Source of the DNA: Zunongwangia atlantica 22II14-10F7
Lineage (GTDB): Bacteria > Bacteroidota > Bacteroidia > Flavobacteriales > Flavobacteriaceae
Direction: 5' to 3'
NCBI RefSeq assembly: GCF_002094855.1
Contig: NZ_ARYN01000008.1
Location: 1-64,000 of the forward strand
DNA: 64,000 nt
The notes under the pieces were generated by a model. The model was not told the origin of the DNA, did not search any database, and worked only from the letters and a program-made list of their open reading frames with translations. Both the position numbers and the translations under genes were made by a program. Below are positions 1 to 9,739 of this stretch, piece after piece. Each line of letters begins with the position of its first letter. The stretch's first letter is position 1.

Positions 1-1117
1 TTTGTTTGTTTTGGTCTAATTGCGCGGCATTAGTAATTACCGTTTTGTCCTGATAGGTTTTTCCGGTGGTAACTTCAGTGATTTTTAATTGGTAATTATC
101 ACCTTTGGTATCTTGCAGTGCTAAAATGTAGCTTTTGCCATCTACTTCAACAATACTTTCAGAAGGAATAATAAAAGCTTTTTGTACGCCGGTATTAATT
201 TCAGCTTCTAAAAATGTACCAATTGCCAGATTATCCAAGTCTTCATTTTCTTTAAAATGAGCATGAATTTTTATAGTTCTTGAATCTGGATTAATCGCTT
301 TTCCTACCAAATGAATTTCAGATTTAAGCGTATCTGCAGGATGATCTGGTAAAAATGCATAAACATCCTGGCCTTTTTTAATATTGAATAAATCTTTCTC
401 AAAAAGATCTAATTCCATATGTAAATGATCAAAATTTACCACCTGAATAATCTCGTCTGAAGGTTGCACGTGTTTACCTCGGCTGGTATTAATCATGGTA
501 ATTTCACCATCGATAGGCGAGTAAATATTAATATTCGAGGTTATATTACCTTTTTTTACACTGGCAACAGAAATATTAAGTAGACCCATTTGTTTTTCTA
601 AAGCTGCAACTTTAGAAGCTTCACTTTGGTATTCACTTTTTGCACGCAGATAATTTTTCTCGGCCGTAATTTTTTCTTCAAATAATTTCTGCTGTCTTTG
701 GTATTCACTTTTTAAATAATCCAGACGATTCATTGCGTCCAAATAATCTTTTTGAAGATCGATGGCGGCAGTAGATTCTATACTGGCAATAAGTTGCCCT
801 GCTTTTACACGATCGCCAATTAAAAACGGAACTTTAGCAATATATCCATCAATATAACTAGAAATGGTCACTTTATTTTCTGGCGGAACATCTACACTTC
901 CGGTGGCATGGATAACTTCAGGAACACTTTCTTCAGTAATTTTAGAGAATTCCATGCGACCATTGGCAAACTGTGTTTTGGTTAGCGAAATCATATTTTC
1001 AGAAGCGTTTTCGGCTGTATTTTCAGCATTCGTTTCTGTCTCTTCTGTGCTTTCATTTTTACAACCAACCAAAATGCTGGCAAAAATGAATATCGATAAG
1101 ATGCTAATTTTATTCAT
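1..1117 (-). CDS. RND efflux periplasmic adaptor subunit (HlyD/CzcB-like), partial
   Basis: Membrane-fusion protein that should link the inner-membrane metal pump encoded just upstream to the outer-membrane channel. The N-terminus reads MNKISILSIFIFASILVGCK, a lipoprotein signal ending in the lipobox LVGC, so the mature protein is probably a lipoprotein. An acidic, Thr/Asn-rich linker follows, then a lipoyl/barrel-sandwich region (ATGSVDVPPENKVTISSYID), a helical hairpin (about residues 120-180) and a beta-barrel region. The ATG at 1117 lies 4 bases after the pump stop codon, so the two genes are one operon. The C-terminus runs off the left edge. Metal specificity is inferred from the pump. 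Confidence 0.9.
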   Translation of the reverse strand, partial: MNKISILSIFIFASILVGCKNESTEETETNAENTAENASENMISLTKTQFANGRMEFSKITEESVPEVIHATGSVDVPPENKVTISSYIDGYIAKVPFLIGDRVKAGQLIASIESTAAIDLQKDYLDAMNRLDYLKSEYQRQQKLFEEKITAEKNYLRAKSEYQSEASKVAALEKQMGLLNISVASVKKGNITSNINIYSPIDGEITMINTSRGKHVQPSDEIIQVVNFDHLHMELDLFEKDLFNIKKGQDVYAFLPDHPADTLKSEIHLVGKAINPDSRTIKIHAHFKENEDLDNLAIGTFLEAEINTGVQKAFIIPSESIVEVDGKSYILALQDTKGDNYQLKITEVTTGKTYQDKTVITNAAQLDQNKQ

Positions 1118-1121
1118 GGGG

Positions 1122-4100
1122 TTATAGGCTTAAATTGTTTAGGCTAATAATAGTGTTGTTATATTCGTTTAGTTTTTCCAGGTAAGAAAGTTTAATACTA
1201 ATGGCACTTTCCATACTTTGGATATAATTGAAGAAGTCTATTTCTCCTTCCTGGTAACTTCTAAGCGCAACTTTAATAATCTCGTCGGCTTGTTTTAAAC
1301 CAAAATCCTCGTAATATTCAAGATCGCTGGCAAACATTTTTAGTCGATTTTGCAGGGTTTCGATCTCATTTTCTAATAAAACGATCTTATCCTGAAGCTG
1401 CGCATCAGCCACTTTCTCATTTACTTTTGCAGCTTTTATCTGCGAATTATATGAGGAAAAGAACAGCGGAATTTTAAGACCGACCTGATAACCATAAACC
1501 TGGCCGCTAATGTTATTATTGCTTCCGGTAAAGTATTCCAAATTAAAGCCAGGCAGTATTTTTTGTTTTTCAATACTGGTAATATTATGGCTAATATTGG
1601 CCTCTTTTTGATAGTAATTTTTTATTTGCTGTTTATGCTCTTCAAAATTTATTAAGCTGAGTTTAGGAATGGGTGACTCGGCGATTACGATAGAATCTTC
1701 GCTTTGCACGAGTGCGTTTATTTTTCCTGAAATAATCTCTTTTTGATAGGTAATTTGCCTGAAATTCTTCTGAATTTCCTGCTGTTTTGCTTGCGCAGTG
1801 ATTTTTTCAAGATAATTAGATTCTCCCAATTCAAATTTTCGGCTCGCGGCATGCGCAAAATTATCATAAAGGCTATCCAGGTTGGTATAAAGATTTTCCT
1901 GGGCAATAAGCTTTTGATATTCGTAATATAATTGCGCCAGTTTTTTATCCAAAATCGTCTTGCGAAGATCAAAAAACTGCTCTTGCAATTCTGCCTGATT
2001 CTTTAACTTTTTGCGCTGTTTAAAATAAACTCCGGGGAAATCAAAATCCTGCGAAACGCCCCAGTTTTTTAGCGGAAGGTTATTAAAAACATTACTTTCA
2101 TCGTAATTATAATAGACCGATGTTTTCTCTAAATTAAAAGCGGTGCCAACCAGATTTTGCTTGTTTAAAATCTCTAACGAATCGGCTTTAATCCCCAGAT
2201 TATTTTCTGAAGCCAATTGCTGTAATTCGTTAATATTGTTGATAATTACAGGATTTTTTTGTTGGCTTTGTCCCATTGCAGGGATTGAAAGCATAGCGAA
2301 GAAAATAATGATCGATAAGGGCTGAACTCTAAGTTTCTTCTCACCCTCTTCCTCGGTTTTTTTCTCTTTATGAAAAAGCGAATAAATAATAGGTAAAACC
2401 ACCAAAGTAAGCAGGGTAGAAGTAATTAAGCCACCAATTACAACGGTTGCTAATGGCCGCTGAACTTCAGCTCCTGCATTATTCGATATTGCCATAGGTA
2501 GGAATCCTAAAGCGGCAGATAGTGCGGTAAGCAAAACAGCTCTTAATCGATCTTTAGCTCCGTTAATTATATCTGCTGAAGTTAATTTTGCACCACCTTC
2601 AGACATTTCTTTGTAATGTTCGATCAATACAATTCCGTTTAATACAGCAATTCCGAATAAAGCAATAAATCCAACTCCGGCTGAAATACTAAAAGGCATT
2701 CCTCTAAACCATAAAAATAAGATTCCGCCAATCGTTGCAAATGGGATCGCCGAATAGATCATTAAAACTTCACGCAAATCGTGGAAAGCAAAGAATAAAA
2801 GGATAAAAATTAAAATTAATGCAATTGGGATCGCAATTTGCAAGCGTTTTGAAGCGCTCTCCAGGTTTTCAAACTGCCCACCATAATCGATGGTGTAACC
2901 AGGAGGCAAAGTGATATTTTCATCAACAATCTTTTGAATATCACTTACAACAGATTTTAAGTCACGATTTCTAACATTCACGCCTACCACAATTCTTCTT
3001 TTAGTATCATCTCTGGAAATTTTTGCGGCACCACTTTGTACGCTGATATCGGCAACTTCACGAAGCGGAATTTTACCAGCGGTTGGCGTATCGATATAGA
3101 GATTATTTAAATTACCAATGTCTCTTCGTTGGTTTTCAGATAAGCGCATTACCAGGTCGAAACTACGCTCACCTTCAAAAACAGTTCCTACAGATGTTCC
3201 TGAGAATCCCATACTCAGTACTTCATTTACATCCTGAATATCGATTCCATATTTCGATAATTTTGCTCGGTTATAATCAACCGTGATCTGCGGTAAGCCC
3301 ACAATTTTTTCAACAGTAATATCTGAAGCGCCGGGCACATCTTCGATCAAACTTTTAATTCGGTTTGCCTTACTGCTTAGAATATCCAGATTTTGCCCAA
3401 ATATTTTAATCGCAATATCTGCTCTTACCCCGGTAATTAATTCGTTAAAACGCATTTCGATGGGTTGCGTAAATTCCAGTTCCATCCCGGGAATAACAGC
3501 TAGTTCTTCTTTAATTTTAGCTGCCAGTTCGTCTTTGGTTTCTACCGTTGTCCATTCACTTTTATCTTTTAACGCGATAATTACATCACTTTCTTCCATA
3601 GACATAGGATCTGTAGGAACTTCAGCAGCACCAATACGGCTAACCACCTGTTTTACTTCAGGAAACTTATCCAGTAAGATCTGTTCCATTTGTGTGGTTT
3701 TATTTATGGTGGCAGAAAGGGATGTCCCGGTTTTAAATACCGGTTGTATTACAAAATCTCCTTCATCTAACTGCGGAATAAATTCGCCACCCAGGCCAGA
3801 GAAAATATAAACGGCAACAGCTAGTAACACCAAAGCCCCCGCAATAACCGCTTTTCTGAAATTGAATAAACGATTCATGAATTTTGCGTAGCTGTTTCTA
3901 ACTTTTTCCAACACTCTAAAGGAAAGTGAACTGGTTTCCTTTTTCTTAGGTTTTAGGAATAATGCTGAAGCTACCGGCACGTAGGTTAAACATAAAATTA
4001 TAGCCCCAATAATCGCAAAACTAAAGGCAAGCGCCATTGGTCTAAACATTTTACCTTCTACATTGGTAAGTGAAAGTATTGGTAAGAAAACAATAAGGAT

Positions 4101-5477
4101 AATCACCTGGCCAAAAATGGCAGATCCCATCATTTTAGAAGCACTAACAAAAGTGGCCTGGTCATTAAGATTATGAACTTCTTCTTTATTAAGCTTGTCG
4201 TATTTTCTAAAACGTTGGGTGATCTCGAAAGCACAGTACTCTACGATAATCACGGCACCATCTATAATAATTCCAAAATCGATAGCTCCCAAACTCATTA
4301 AGTTAGCATCGATTTTAAAAATGTACATCAGTGTAAGGGTAAACAGCAAACAAAGTGGAATTACCGATGCTACGATAATTCCAGAGCGAATATCTCCTAG
4401 AATAACCACTACCACAAAAATCACGATGATAAAGCCTAAAACCAGGTTTTCTGTAATGGTAAAGGTGGTTTTCCCTATTAGTTCACTTCGATCTAAAAAG
4501 GGATTGATTTTTACACCTTCGGGTAAATTCGATTCAATTTCAGCAACTCGTTCTTTAACCGAATTAATCACTTTTTGGGAATTAGCACCTTTTAGCATCA
4601 TGATTTGTCCCAAAACTTTTTCTCCTTCGCCATTTCCAGTAATGGCTCCATATCGGGGTGCGTGGCCAAAATCTACCTGCGCAATATCTTTTACGTAGAT
4701 TGGGGTACTGCCTTTAACGGTAACTACGGTGTTTCTAATCTTTTCTAAAGAATCGATTTTACCATCGCCACGAATAAAGAAAACCTGATCGTTTTTCTCT
4801 ATATATCCACCACCAGAAATGCTGTTATTAGCCTGTAGCGCGCTTAGAATATCTGAAATCCCAATATCCAAAGAGCTAAGTTTAGCCGAATTGATGGCAA
4901 CTTCGTATTGTTTTAAAAAGCCACCCCAGGTATTAATTTCAACAACACCATCGATACCAGAAAGTTCTCTTTTTACAATCCAATCCTGGATACTTCTTAG
5001 TTCTGTCGCATCATATTGGTCTTCGTAACCAGGCTCGGTTTCTAAAGTATACTGATATATTTCCCCTAGTCCGGTAGAAATTGGTCCCATAACGGGAGAT
5101 CCAAAACCTTCAGGAATACTTTCTTTTGCGGCATTAATTTTTTCTGAAATAAGCTGTCGAGGCAAATAAGTTCCCAAGGATTCGTCGAAAACTATGGTTA
5201 CAACTGAAAGTCCGAATTTAGAAACCGATCTAATTTCTTTTACGCCCGGCAAATTCGCCATTTCTAACTCTATGGGATAAGTAATATAGCGTTCCATATC
5301 CTGAGTAGAAAGATTTTGGGAAGTGGTAATTACCTGAACCTGATTGTTGGTAATATCTGGTACCGCACCAATGGGAATATTGCTAAGTGAGTATATCCCC
5401 ACTCCAATAAGAATCACGGTAAAAATTCCTACCAGGATCTTGTTTTGTAAACTAAACCTAATAATGTTTTGAAGCAT
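1122..5477 (-). CDS. czcA: CzcA-family heavy-metal RND pump fused to a TolC-like outer-membrane domain
   Basis: Proton-driven heavy-metal exporter of the inner membrane. The protein has 1451 residues, whereas a plain CzcA/CusA pump has about 1040. Residues 1-1040 are the RND pump, with the signature DFGIIIDGAV at about 400-409, which in this family goes with Co/Zn/Cd (CzcA) rather than Cu/Ag pumps. After the last pump helix and a charged stretch (HKEKKTEEEGEKK) comes a hydrophobic segment, LSIIIFFAMLSIPAMGQ (about 1053-1069), that looks like a second signal peptide. It is followed by about 380 residues of coiled-coil, TolC-type outer-membrane factor sequence. Such fusions are known in Bacteroidota. 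First gene of an operon with the adaptor. Confidence 0.95.
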   Translation of the reverse strand: MLQNIIRFSLQNKILVGIFTVILIGVGIYSLSNIPIGAVPDITNNQVQVITTSQNLSTQDMERYITYPIELEMANLPGVKEIRSVSKFGLSVVTIVFDESLGTYLPRQLISEKINAAKESIPEGFGSPVMGPISTGLGEIYQYTLETEPGYEDQYDATELRSIQDWIVKRELSGIDGVVEINTWGGFLKQYEVAINSAKLSSLDIGISDILSALQANNSISGGGYIEKNDQVFFIRGDGKIDSLEKIRNTVVTVKGSTPIYVKDIAQVDFGHAPRYGAITGNGEGEKVLGQIMMLKGANSQKVINSVKERVAEIESNLPEGVKINPFLDRSELIGKTTFTITENLVLGFIIVIFVVVVILGDIRSGIIVASVIPLCLLFTLTLMYIFKIDANLMSLGAIDFGIIIDGAVIIVEYCAFEITQRFRKYDKLNKEEVHNLNDQATFVSASKMMGSAIFGQVIILIVFLPILSLTNVEGKMFRPMALAFSFAIIGAIILCLTYVPVASALFLKPKKKETSSLSFRVLEKVRNSYAKFMNRLFNFRKAVIAGALVLLAVAVYIFSGLGGEFIPQLDEGDFVIQPVFKTGTSLSATINKTTQMEQILLDKFPEVKQVVSRIGAAEVPTDPMSMEESDVIIALKDKSEWTTVETKDELAAKIKEELAVIPGMELEFTQPIEMRFNELITGVRADIAIKIFGQNLDILSSKANRIKSLIEDVPGASDITVEKIVGLPQITVDYNRAKLSKYGIDIQDVNEVLSMGFSGTSVGTVFEGERSFDLVMRLSENQRRDIGNLNNLYIDTPTAGKIPLREVADISVQSGAAKISRDDTKRRIVVGVNVRNRDLKSVVSDIQKIVDENITLPPGYTIDYGGQFENLESASKRLQIAIPIALILIFILLFFAFHDLREVLMIYSAIPFATIGGILFLWFRGMPFSISAGVGFIALFGIAVLNGIVLIEHYKEMSEGGAKLTSADIINGAKDRLRAVLLTALSAALGFLPMAISNNAGAEVQRPLATVVIGGLITSTLLTLVVLPIIYSLFHKEKKTEEEGEKKLRVQPLSIIIFFAMLSIPAMGQSQQKNPVIINNINELQQLASENNLGIKADSLEILNKQNLVGTAFNLEKTSVYYNYDESNVFNNLPLKNWGVSQDFDFPGVYFKQRKKLKNQAELQEQFFDLRKTILDKKLAQLYYEYQKLIAQENLYTNLDSLYDNFAHAASRKFELGESNYLEKITAQAKQQEIQKNFRQITYQKEIISGKINALVQSEDSIVIAESPIPKLSLINFEEHKQQIKNYYQKEANISHNITSIEKQKILPGFNLEYFTGSNNNISGQVYGYQVGLKIPLFFSSYNSQIKAAKVNEKVADAQLQDKIVLLENEIETLQNRLKMFASDLEYYEDFGLKQADEIIKVALRSYQEGEIDFFNYIQSMESAISIKLSYLEKLNEYNNTIISLNNLSL

Positions 5478-5533
5478 TTTCTAACAATTTTAGGCGCAAT
5501 TTGGTAATTTGCCCTTAGAAAAAACTAAGGCAA

Positions 5534-5609
5534 TTCTTAAGATTCCCTTAAGAAGATTTTTAAAAAGTTTAAGAATCCAATTTTATGATAAATCCATAAA
5601 ATTGGATTC
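5534..5609. promoter_or_regulatory. Two inverted repeats in the czcA / MFS divergent region
   Basis: The space between the divergent pump operon and MFS gene holds two perfect inverted repeats side by side. The first is TTCTTAAG, 5 bases, CTTAAGAA (5534-5554). The second is GAATCCAATTTTATG, 7 bases, then its exact complement (5573-5609), a 15-bp arm with no mismatch. No run of T follows either side, so a terminator is unlikely. An operator for a metal-responsive regulator or a leader-RNA structure is the simplest reading. No regulator gene lies next to it. Confidence 0.6.
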
Positions 5610-5810
5610 ATTTCTTTACAAAATCGCAAATAAAATATTTCAGAAAGCTTATTTTATTAATTTAGAATGGCAATAAATAATATTTTTTTGAAGGATCTTA
5701 CAAGTTATTATAAACCAGATACTTTAAAAAGCTTCATTTTTAAGCAATATGAGCTTTTTAGATCATTATAATTGATTCTAAATGTTGATATTTGTGTTTT
5801 TATTTTTAAG

Positions 5811-6959
5811 ATGGAAGCAAGGCACAAACAACGTATCGCATTAAGTATTTGTTTTTTTATAAGTGGAATTTCATTTTCTACCTGGGCTTCCAGAATTCCG
5901 TCAGTAAAAGAATTATACGATCTAAGTGAAGCCGAGTTAGGAAGCCTGCTTTTAGTAATGCCTTTTGGAAATATTGTGGGTCTACCCATTTCTGGCTGGC
6001 TGGTATCAAAATTCGACAGTCGTAGTCCGCTTTTTGCTGGGATCGTTCTTATTTCTATGTCTTTAGCAGGGATTGGCTGGTCTACCAATATATATACTTT
6101 AATGCTGAGTATGTTCTTTTTTGCTTTTGCGATGCGAATAATGAATATCTCGATGAACACCCAATCGATAAGTTTACAAAAATCTTTTCTTCGGAAGATT
6201 ATAGGTTCTTTCCATGCAGCATGGAGTTGTGGTGGTATCATTGGTGTAGCGCTATCTACTTTTATGGTGAAATTTAATGTAGCTATGCCAATTCATCTTA
6301 GTATAGTCGCTGCCGTGAGTTTAGTTTGTATAGGTAGTAGTTTTAGTTTTTTACTTAGTGGAGATAAAACAACTGGTGGTAGTAAACTAAAATTAGGAAA
6401 ACCAGATGGCTATATTTTTATTTTAGGACTAATGGTATTTTTTGCCTCTTTGTGTGAAGGCGGGATGTTTGATTGGAGTGGTGTTTATTTTAAAGAAGTG
6501 GTTGGTGAAGAGATCTTTACTTTGGGGTATCTTACCTTTATGGTTTTTATGGCACTTTCTCGCTTTTTTTCAGATTTGGTTGTAGAAAAAATAGGGATGC
6601 CAAAAACATATATTATCAGTTCTTTAATGGTTGTTTTTGGTGTTTTAACGGTGGTTTTATTTCCGTATTTCTGGCCGGCTTTAGTTGGGTTTAGCGTGGT
6701 TGGTTTAGGGATTGCAGCAGTTATGCCAATGACGATGGGCCTTGCAGGAGAATCACCAAAATATAGCCCTGGGATGGCAATTTCTATCGTTACCACATAT
6801 AGCGTAACGGGAATGTTACTTGGGCCGCCATTAGTTGGTTATTTAGCTGAATTACTCGGTTTAAAGATCGCTTTTTTATTGTTTCTTATCGCCGGATTAA
6901 TGCTTTTCCCCATTTCCAGAAAGTTCTTTAAAAGACAGGCAAAAGTTCAAAATAGTTAA
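5811..6959 (+). CDS. MFS transporter, YbjJ-like
   Basis: Inner-membrane transporter of the major facilitator superfamily, 382 residues, with about twelve hydrophobic segments. The opening, RIALSICFFISGISFSTWAS, and the following RIPSVKELYDLSEAELG resemble the YbjJ branch of the family, whose substrate is not well defined. An in-frame ATG at 5772 would add 13 residues without helping the first membrane helix, so I prefer the ATG at 5811, where MEARHKQ precedes the helix as a short basic N-terminus. It stands alone, divergent from the metal-efflux operon, and its stop overlaps the stop of the convergent small gene at 6956. Confidence 0.88.
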   Translation: MEARHKQRIALSICFFISGISFSTWASRIPSVKELYDLSEAELGSLLLVMPFGNIVGLPISGWLVSKFDSRSPLFAGIVLISMSLAGIGWSTNIYTLMLSMFFFAFAMRIMNISMNTQSISLQKSFLRKIIGSFHAAWSCGGIIGVALSTFMVKFNVAMPIHLSIVAAVSLVCIGSSFSFLLSGDKTTGGSKLKLGKPDGYIFILGLMVFFASLCEGGMFDWSGVYFKEVVGEEIFTLGYLTFMVFMALSRFFSDLVVEKIGMPKTYIISSLMVVFGVLTVVLFPYFWPALVGFSVVGLGIAAVMPMTMGLAGESPKYSPGMAISIVTTYSVTGMLLGPPLVGYLAELLGLKIAFLLFLIAGLMLFPISRKFFKRQAKVQNS

Positions 6960-7129
6960 TCCTGACTAACAATTTTAGTATCTATAACTGGCGCAGCTGA
7001 AGATGTGTTTTCATGCAAAAAGCTTTTGCGCTTTTCATCTTTAAAGTTAAAAAGCATAAGTAGCGAGTAGAGTAGCAGCAGGAAAACCAAACTCAAAATC
7101 GAGATGTTGTTTTTTACAAAGGTTCTCAT
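6956..7129 (-). CDS. Small single-pass membrane protein, unknown
   Basis: A 57-residue reading frame beginning MRTFVKNNISILSLVFLLLL. It has a short basic N-terminus, one strong hydrophobic helix (about residues 9-27) and a hydrophilic tail rich in Lys, Ser and Asp. The stop overlaps that of the convergent MFS gene by 2 bases. It begins 8 bases after the stop of another small membrane protein on the same strand, so the two are probably co-transcribed. I do not recognise the family; the case rests on the clean start, the membrane helix and the tandem arrangement. Confidence 0.55.
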   Translation of the reverse strand: MRTFVKNNISILSLVFLLLLYSLLMLFNFKDEKRKSFLHENTSSAAPVIDTKIVSQD

Positions 7130-7137
7130 GGCTATTG

Positions 7138-7293
7138 CTATTCATTGGCTTCCAAAAAGTAGGCTTTACCCTCGTTATAGCCTTCTAAAAAAGCTTCTGT
7201 GTTTTCATTCCAGTCTAAAAAAACATTTAGCGAGAAATAACAGAAAAATCCTAGCAATAAAAATTTCAGGTCTCTTTTGGTAATATTTTTCAT
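7138..7293 (-). CDS. Small single-pass membrane protein, unknown
   Basis: A 51-residue frame starting MKNITKRDLKFLLLGFFCYF. A basic N-terminus and one membrane helix (about residues 11-25) are followed by a short acidic tail ending LEANE. It is the first of two adjacent tiny membrane-protein genes. It starts downstream of the terminator of the serine hydrolase gene, so it probably has its own promoter in 7294-7356. Function unknown. Confidence 0.55.
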   Translation of the reverse strand: MKNITKRDLKFLLLGFFCYFSLNVFLDWNENTEAFLEGYNEGKAYFLEANE

Positions 7294-7356
7294 GCTTAGT
7301 TGATTATTGGGTTCAATAGATTTAGTTGTCTATAAATTTAAGAAATTTTTAAGAAT

Positions 7357-7382
7357 AGAAAAAAGGGGAATATTCCCCCTTT
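7357..7382 (-). terminator. Rho-independent terminator of the serine hydrolase gene
   Basis: The palindrome GGGGAATATTCCCC (7365-7378) is followed, read on the minus strand, by a run of six T. It lies 22 bases beyond the stop of the gene ending at 7405. Confidence 0.8.
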
Positions 7383-7404
7383 AATCAAATTAATCAGTCA
7401 TTTA

Positions 7405-9675
7405 TTATTCCGATTTCTGAATTAAAAAATCCTTGTTTATTTTATCGAATCTTACTCCACTGGTTCTGCCGTTATCTACTTCAAAACCTATAATTTCATT
7501 TTTACTGTTACGTATATATTTTATGGATTGTACTGGGTAACCTGTTGCAAAAGTATCTTCAGTAGTATATTCTAATTCTAAATTTTCAGGAAATAAAAAG
7601 CTTGAAATTTCTAAATGTTCGTCTTTCATTTCAATTTGATAAACGGTTTCAATTTCACTGCTGTAAAAACTTCCGGTAAAATTATGCAATTCTACTTTTT
7701 CTGAAGTTTCTATTTTCTTGGCTATATGCAAGCCATTTTGAATTAGCGTTAAAGAATCTGCCGATCCGTTTTCGTTAAGATGAAATTTTACCCGGGCATT
7801 CACACCTTTAATCTTGAAAATCGAATCAGATTCGGCCATTAAGTCAAATTCTGGTTGTCCGGTAGCCTGCGCATAAATTCGGTCTTCATCTTTCATAAAA
7901 GTCATCACAAAAGATTTCATTTCTTCTAAAGCATATTTACCCAAAAGTTTTTCGAATTTCGATGTTTCATACACAAAATTTTCCGAGATTTTTTCCGAAG
8001 AAATTCTGGTCGCCGTATGATTTCCATTCTGTATTAAGGTTAAGGTTTTCGCGTTTCCTTCTTCGTCTAGATCAAATTTCACACGAGCGTCAATTCCTTT
8101 AATTTTAAAAACCGAATCAGATTCTGCAATAAGTTCTATTTCTGGCTGATTAGTAGCTTGAACTGAGATTTTATCATCTTTTTTCATAAAATTCAGGATA
8201 AAATCTGGCGCTTCATCTAAAGCATATTTACCTAGCAGTTTTTCAAATTTTGCAAGATCATATTTGCGATCTTCCGGTTTTTTGGAAGAATTGAATTCTT
8301 CTTCAAAATAAATATTGGCAATTTTATTCGCCATTAAAGTACTATTAAAAGACGCATTATTACTTTGAGTGATCACCGCAGCATCAAATTCTGGGAAGTA
8401 CATTAACATTGAGCGGTGCGCATTATCTGCGCGGCCATGCTGAATTCGTTTTTTATCCTGAAATTCATCGATAAATAATCCAAATCCATAATCCAGCGTA
8501 TCTCCATTTTTTAAAACAAAAGGCGTCGTCATTGCCTTAAAAATTTCTTCGCCACCTAATTGGTGAGATTTGAAGTTTTCGACCCAGTTTTTTAGATCGG
8601 GTAGCGTAGTGTAAATGCCGCCTGCGCCCCGAGAATACTGTAGATCTTCAACTTCTACATAAGCGCCAGATTCGCCAATTTTATAACCGGCAGCACGATT
8701 GGGAATAATCTCATCGTTAGAAGCTCTAACGCGAGTATTATTCATATTTAATGGTTTAAAGACATTTTCTTGCATCCATTCTGGGAAAGGCGTATCAGTC
8801 ACTTTTTCGACCACAAGACTCAATAAAATAAATCCGGTATTATTATAATTGAATTTTGTGCCCGGTTCGTTCTGTAGTTTTGGCTGATTTTGGATACTTC
8901 TAATAATTTGCGCTTCGCTAATTGGCAGGGTAAGATCACTTCCGGTAAGCGAAAAAAGATTTAGATATTCCCTATATCCATTGGTGTGCGTTAGGAAATT
9001 TCGCAATGTCACTTTATGTTCAAATTCGGGTAATTCTGGGATATATTTTCTAATATCATCGTCGATATCTAATTTTCCCTGTTGCTGCAACAGCATGATC
9101 GCCATCGCGGTAAATTGTTTTGTGGTAGAACCAATATTGGTTGGTGTATTGGTTTTAAACGGAATATCATAGCTAAGATTGGCCATTCCGTAAGCCTTTT
9201 CTAAAAGTACTTTTCCTTCTTTTAGTACCAGAACTTCAGCACCGGGAAGATCACCTGAATATCCAATAAGTAATTGATCTACTTTGCCTTCAGGTGTTTT
9301 TGCCAAAGGTTCTGCTGTTAAAATTTCTATGCTGAAGTTTCCGGAGTCTTTCTTAAACGGAACCACTTCCAGCCGATAATCGCCTTTTTTGCTGGTTACA
9401 AAACTGAAGTAATCTGGGCCTTTTCCGCTTTTATCAAATTCTTCTACTAATTTATCTTCTGCGGAATATAATTTTACAACGCCATCTACGGTTTCCTGTT
9501 CGATCTTGCCATAAACAAAGTAAGCCGAGTCTAATGCTATAGTAAAGGATTTAGCGCTTTCTGAAGTTTTTAATGTTCCTGAAATTGGTTGATTTGGTTT
9601 CAGTTTTTCCTGTGCGCAGACAGGAATTAAATTCAGAATAAAAAAGGAAAAAAATAATAAATAGCGTTTTTGCAT
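7405..9675 (-). CDS. Exported serine hydrolase, beta-lactamase class C fold, with duplicated C-terminal domain
   Basis: Periplasmic or secreted hydrolase of the beta-lactamase/penicillin-binding-protein superfamily, 756 residues. Signal peptide 1-21 ends VCAQ. A beta-rich N-terminal region (about 25-125) resembles a pre-peptidase-type domain. The catalytic domain (about 130-465) has the nucleophile motif STTK at 183-186, a YNN in FNYNNTGF as the Tyr motif, and a late HGR (in IQHGRADNAHRS) in place of the KTG box. The C-terminus carries two closely similar units of about 83 residues (about 473-555 and 569-652), each opening KFEKLLGKYAL, a recent internal duplication. A last beta domain ends the protein. 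Substrate unknown; esterase or peptidase activity is more likely than antibiotic resistance. Confidence 0.9.
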   Translation of the reverse strand: MQKRYLLFFSFFILNLIPVCAQEKLKPNQPISGTLKTSESAKSFTIALDSAYFVYGKIEQETVDGVVKLYSAEDKLVEEFDKSGKGPDYFSFVTSKKGDYRLEVVPFKKDSGNFSIEILTAEPLAKTPEGKVDQLLIGYSGDLPGAEVLVLKEGKVLLEKAYGMANLSYDIPFKTNTPTNIGSTTKQFTAMAIMLLQQQGKLDIDDDIRKYIPELPEFEHKVTLRNFLTHTNGYREYLNLFSLTGSDLTLPISEAQIIRSIQNQPKLQNEPGTKFNYNNTGFILLSLVVEKVTDTPFPEWMQENVFKPLNMNNTRVRASNDEIIPNRAAGYKIGESGAYVEVEDLQYSRGAGGIYTTLPDLKNWVENFKSHQLGGEEIFKAMTTPFVLKNGDTLDYGFGLFIDEFQDKKRIQHGRADNAHRSMLMYFPEFDAAVITQSNNASFNSTLMANKIANIYFEEEFNSSKKPEDRKYDLAKFEKLLGKYALDEAPDFILNFMKKDDKISVQATNQPEIELIAESDSVFKIKGIDARVKFDLDEEGNAKTLTLIQNGNHTATRISSEKISENFVYETSKFEKLLGKYALEEMKSFVMTFMKDEDRIYAQATGQPEFDLMAESDSIFKIKGVNARVKFHLNENGSADSLTLIQNGLHIAKKIETSEKVELHNFTGSFYSSEIETVYQIEMKDEHLEISSFLFPENLELEYTTEDTFATGYPVQSIKYIRNSKNEIIGFEVDNGRTSGVRFDKINKDFLIQKSE

Positions 9676-9739
9676 GATTGATGGTTTTTGGTAATGTTCT
9701 AAAATCTAAGAGCTGAAATTAGGGATTTTAGATCTCTCT

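Noticed and set aside
3283-3810. Plus-strand frame of 175 codons
   Set aside because: It is the antisense shadow of czcA, with Ser/Ile-rich composition and no features.
5708-6241. Minus-strand frame of 177 codons across the MFS gene start
   Set aside because: Antisense to the clearly coding MFS gene; no recognisable domain.
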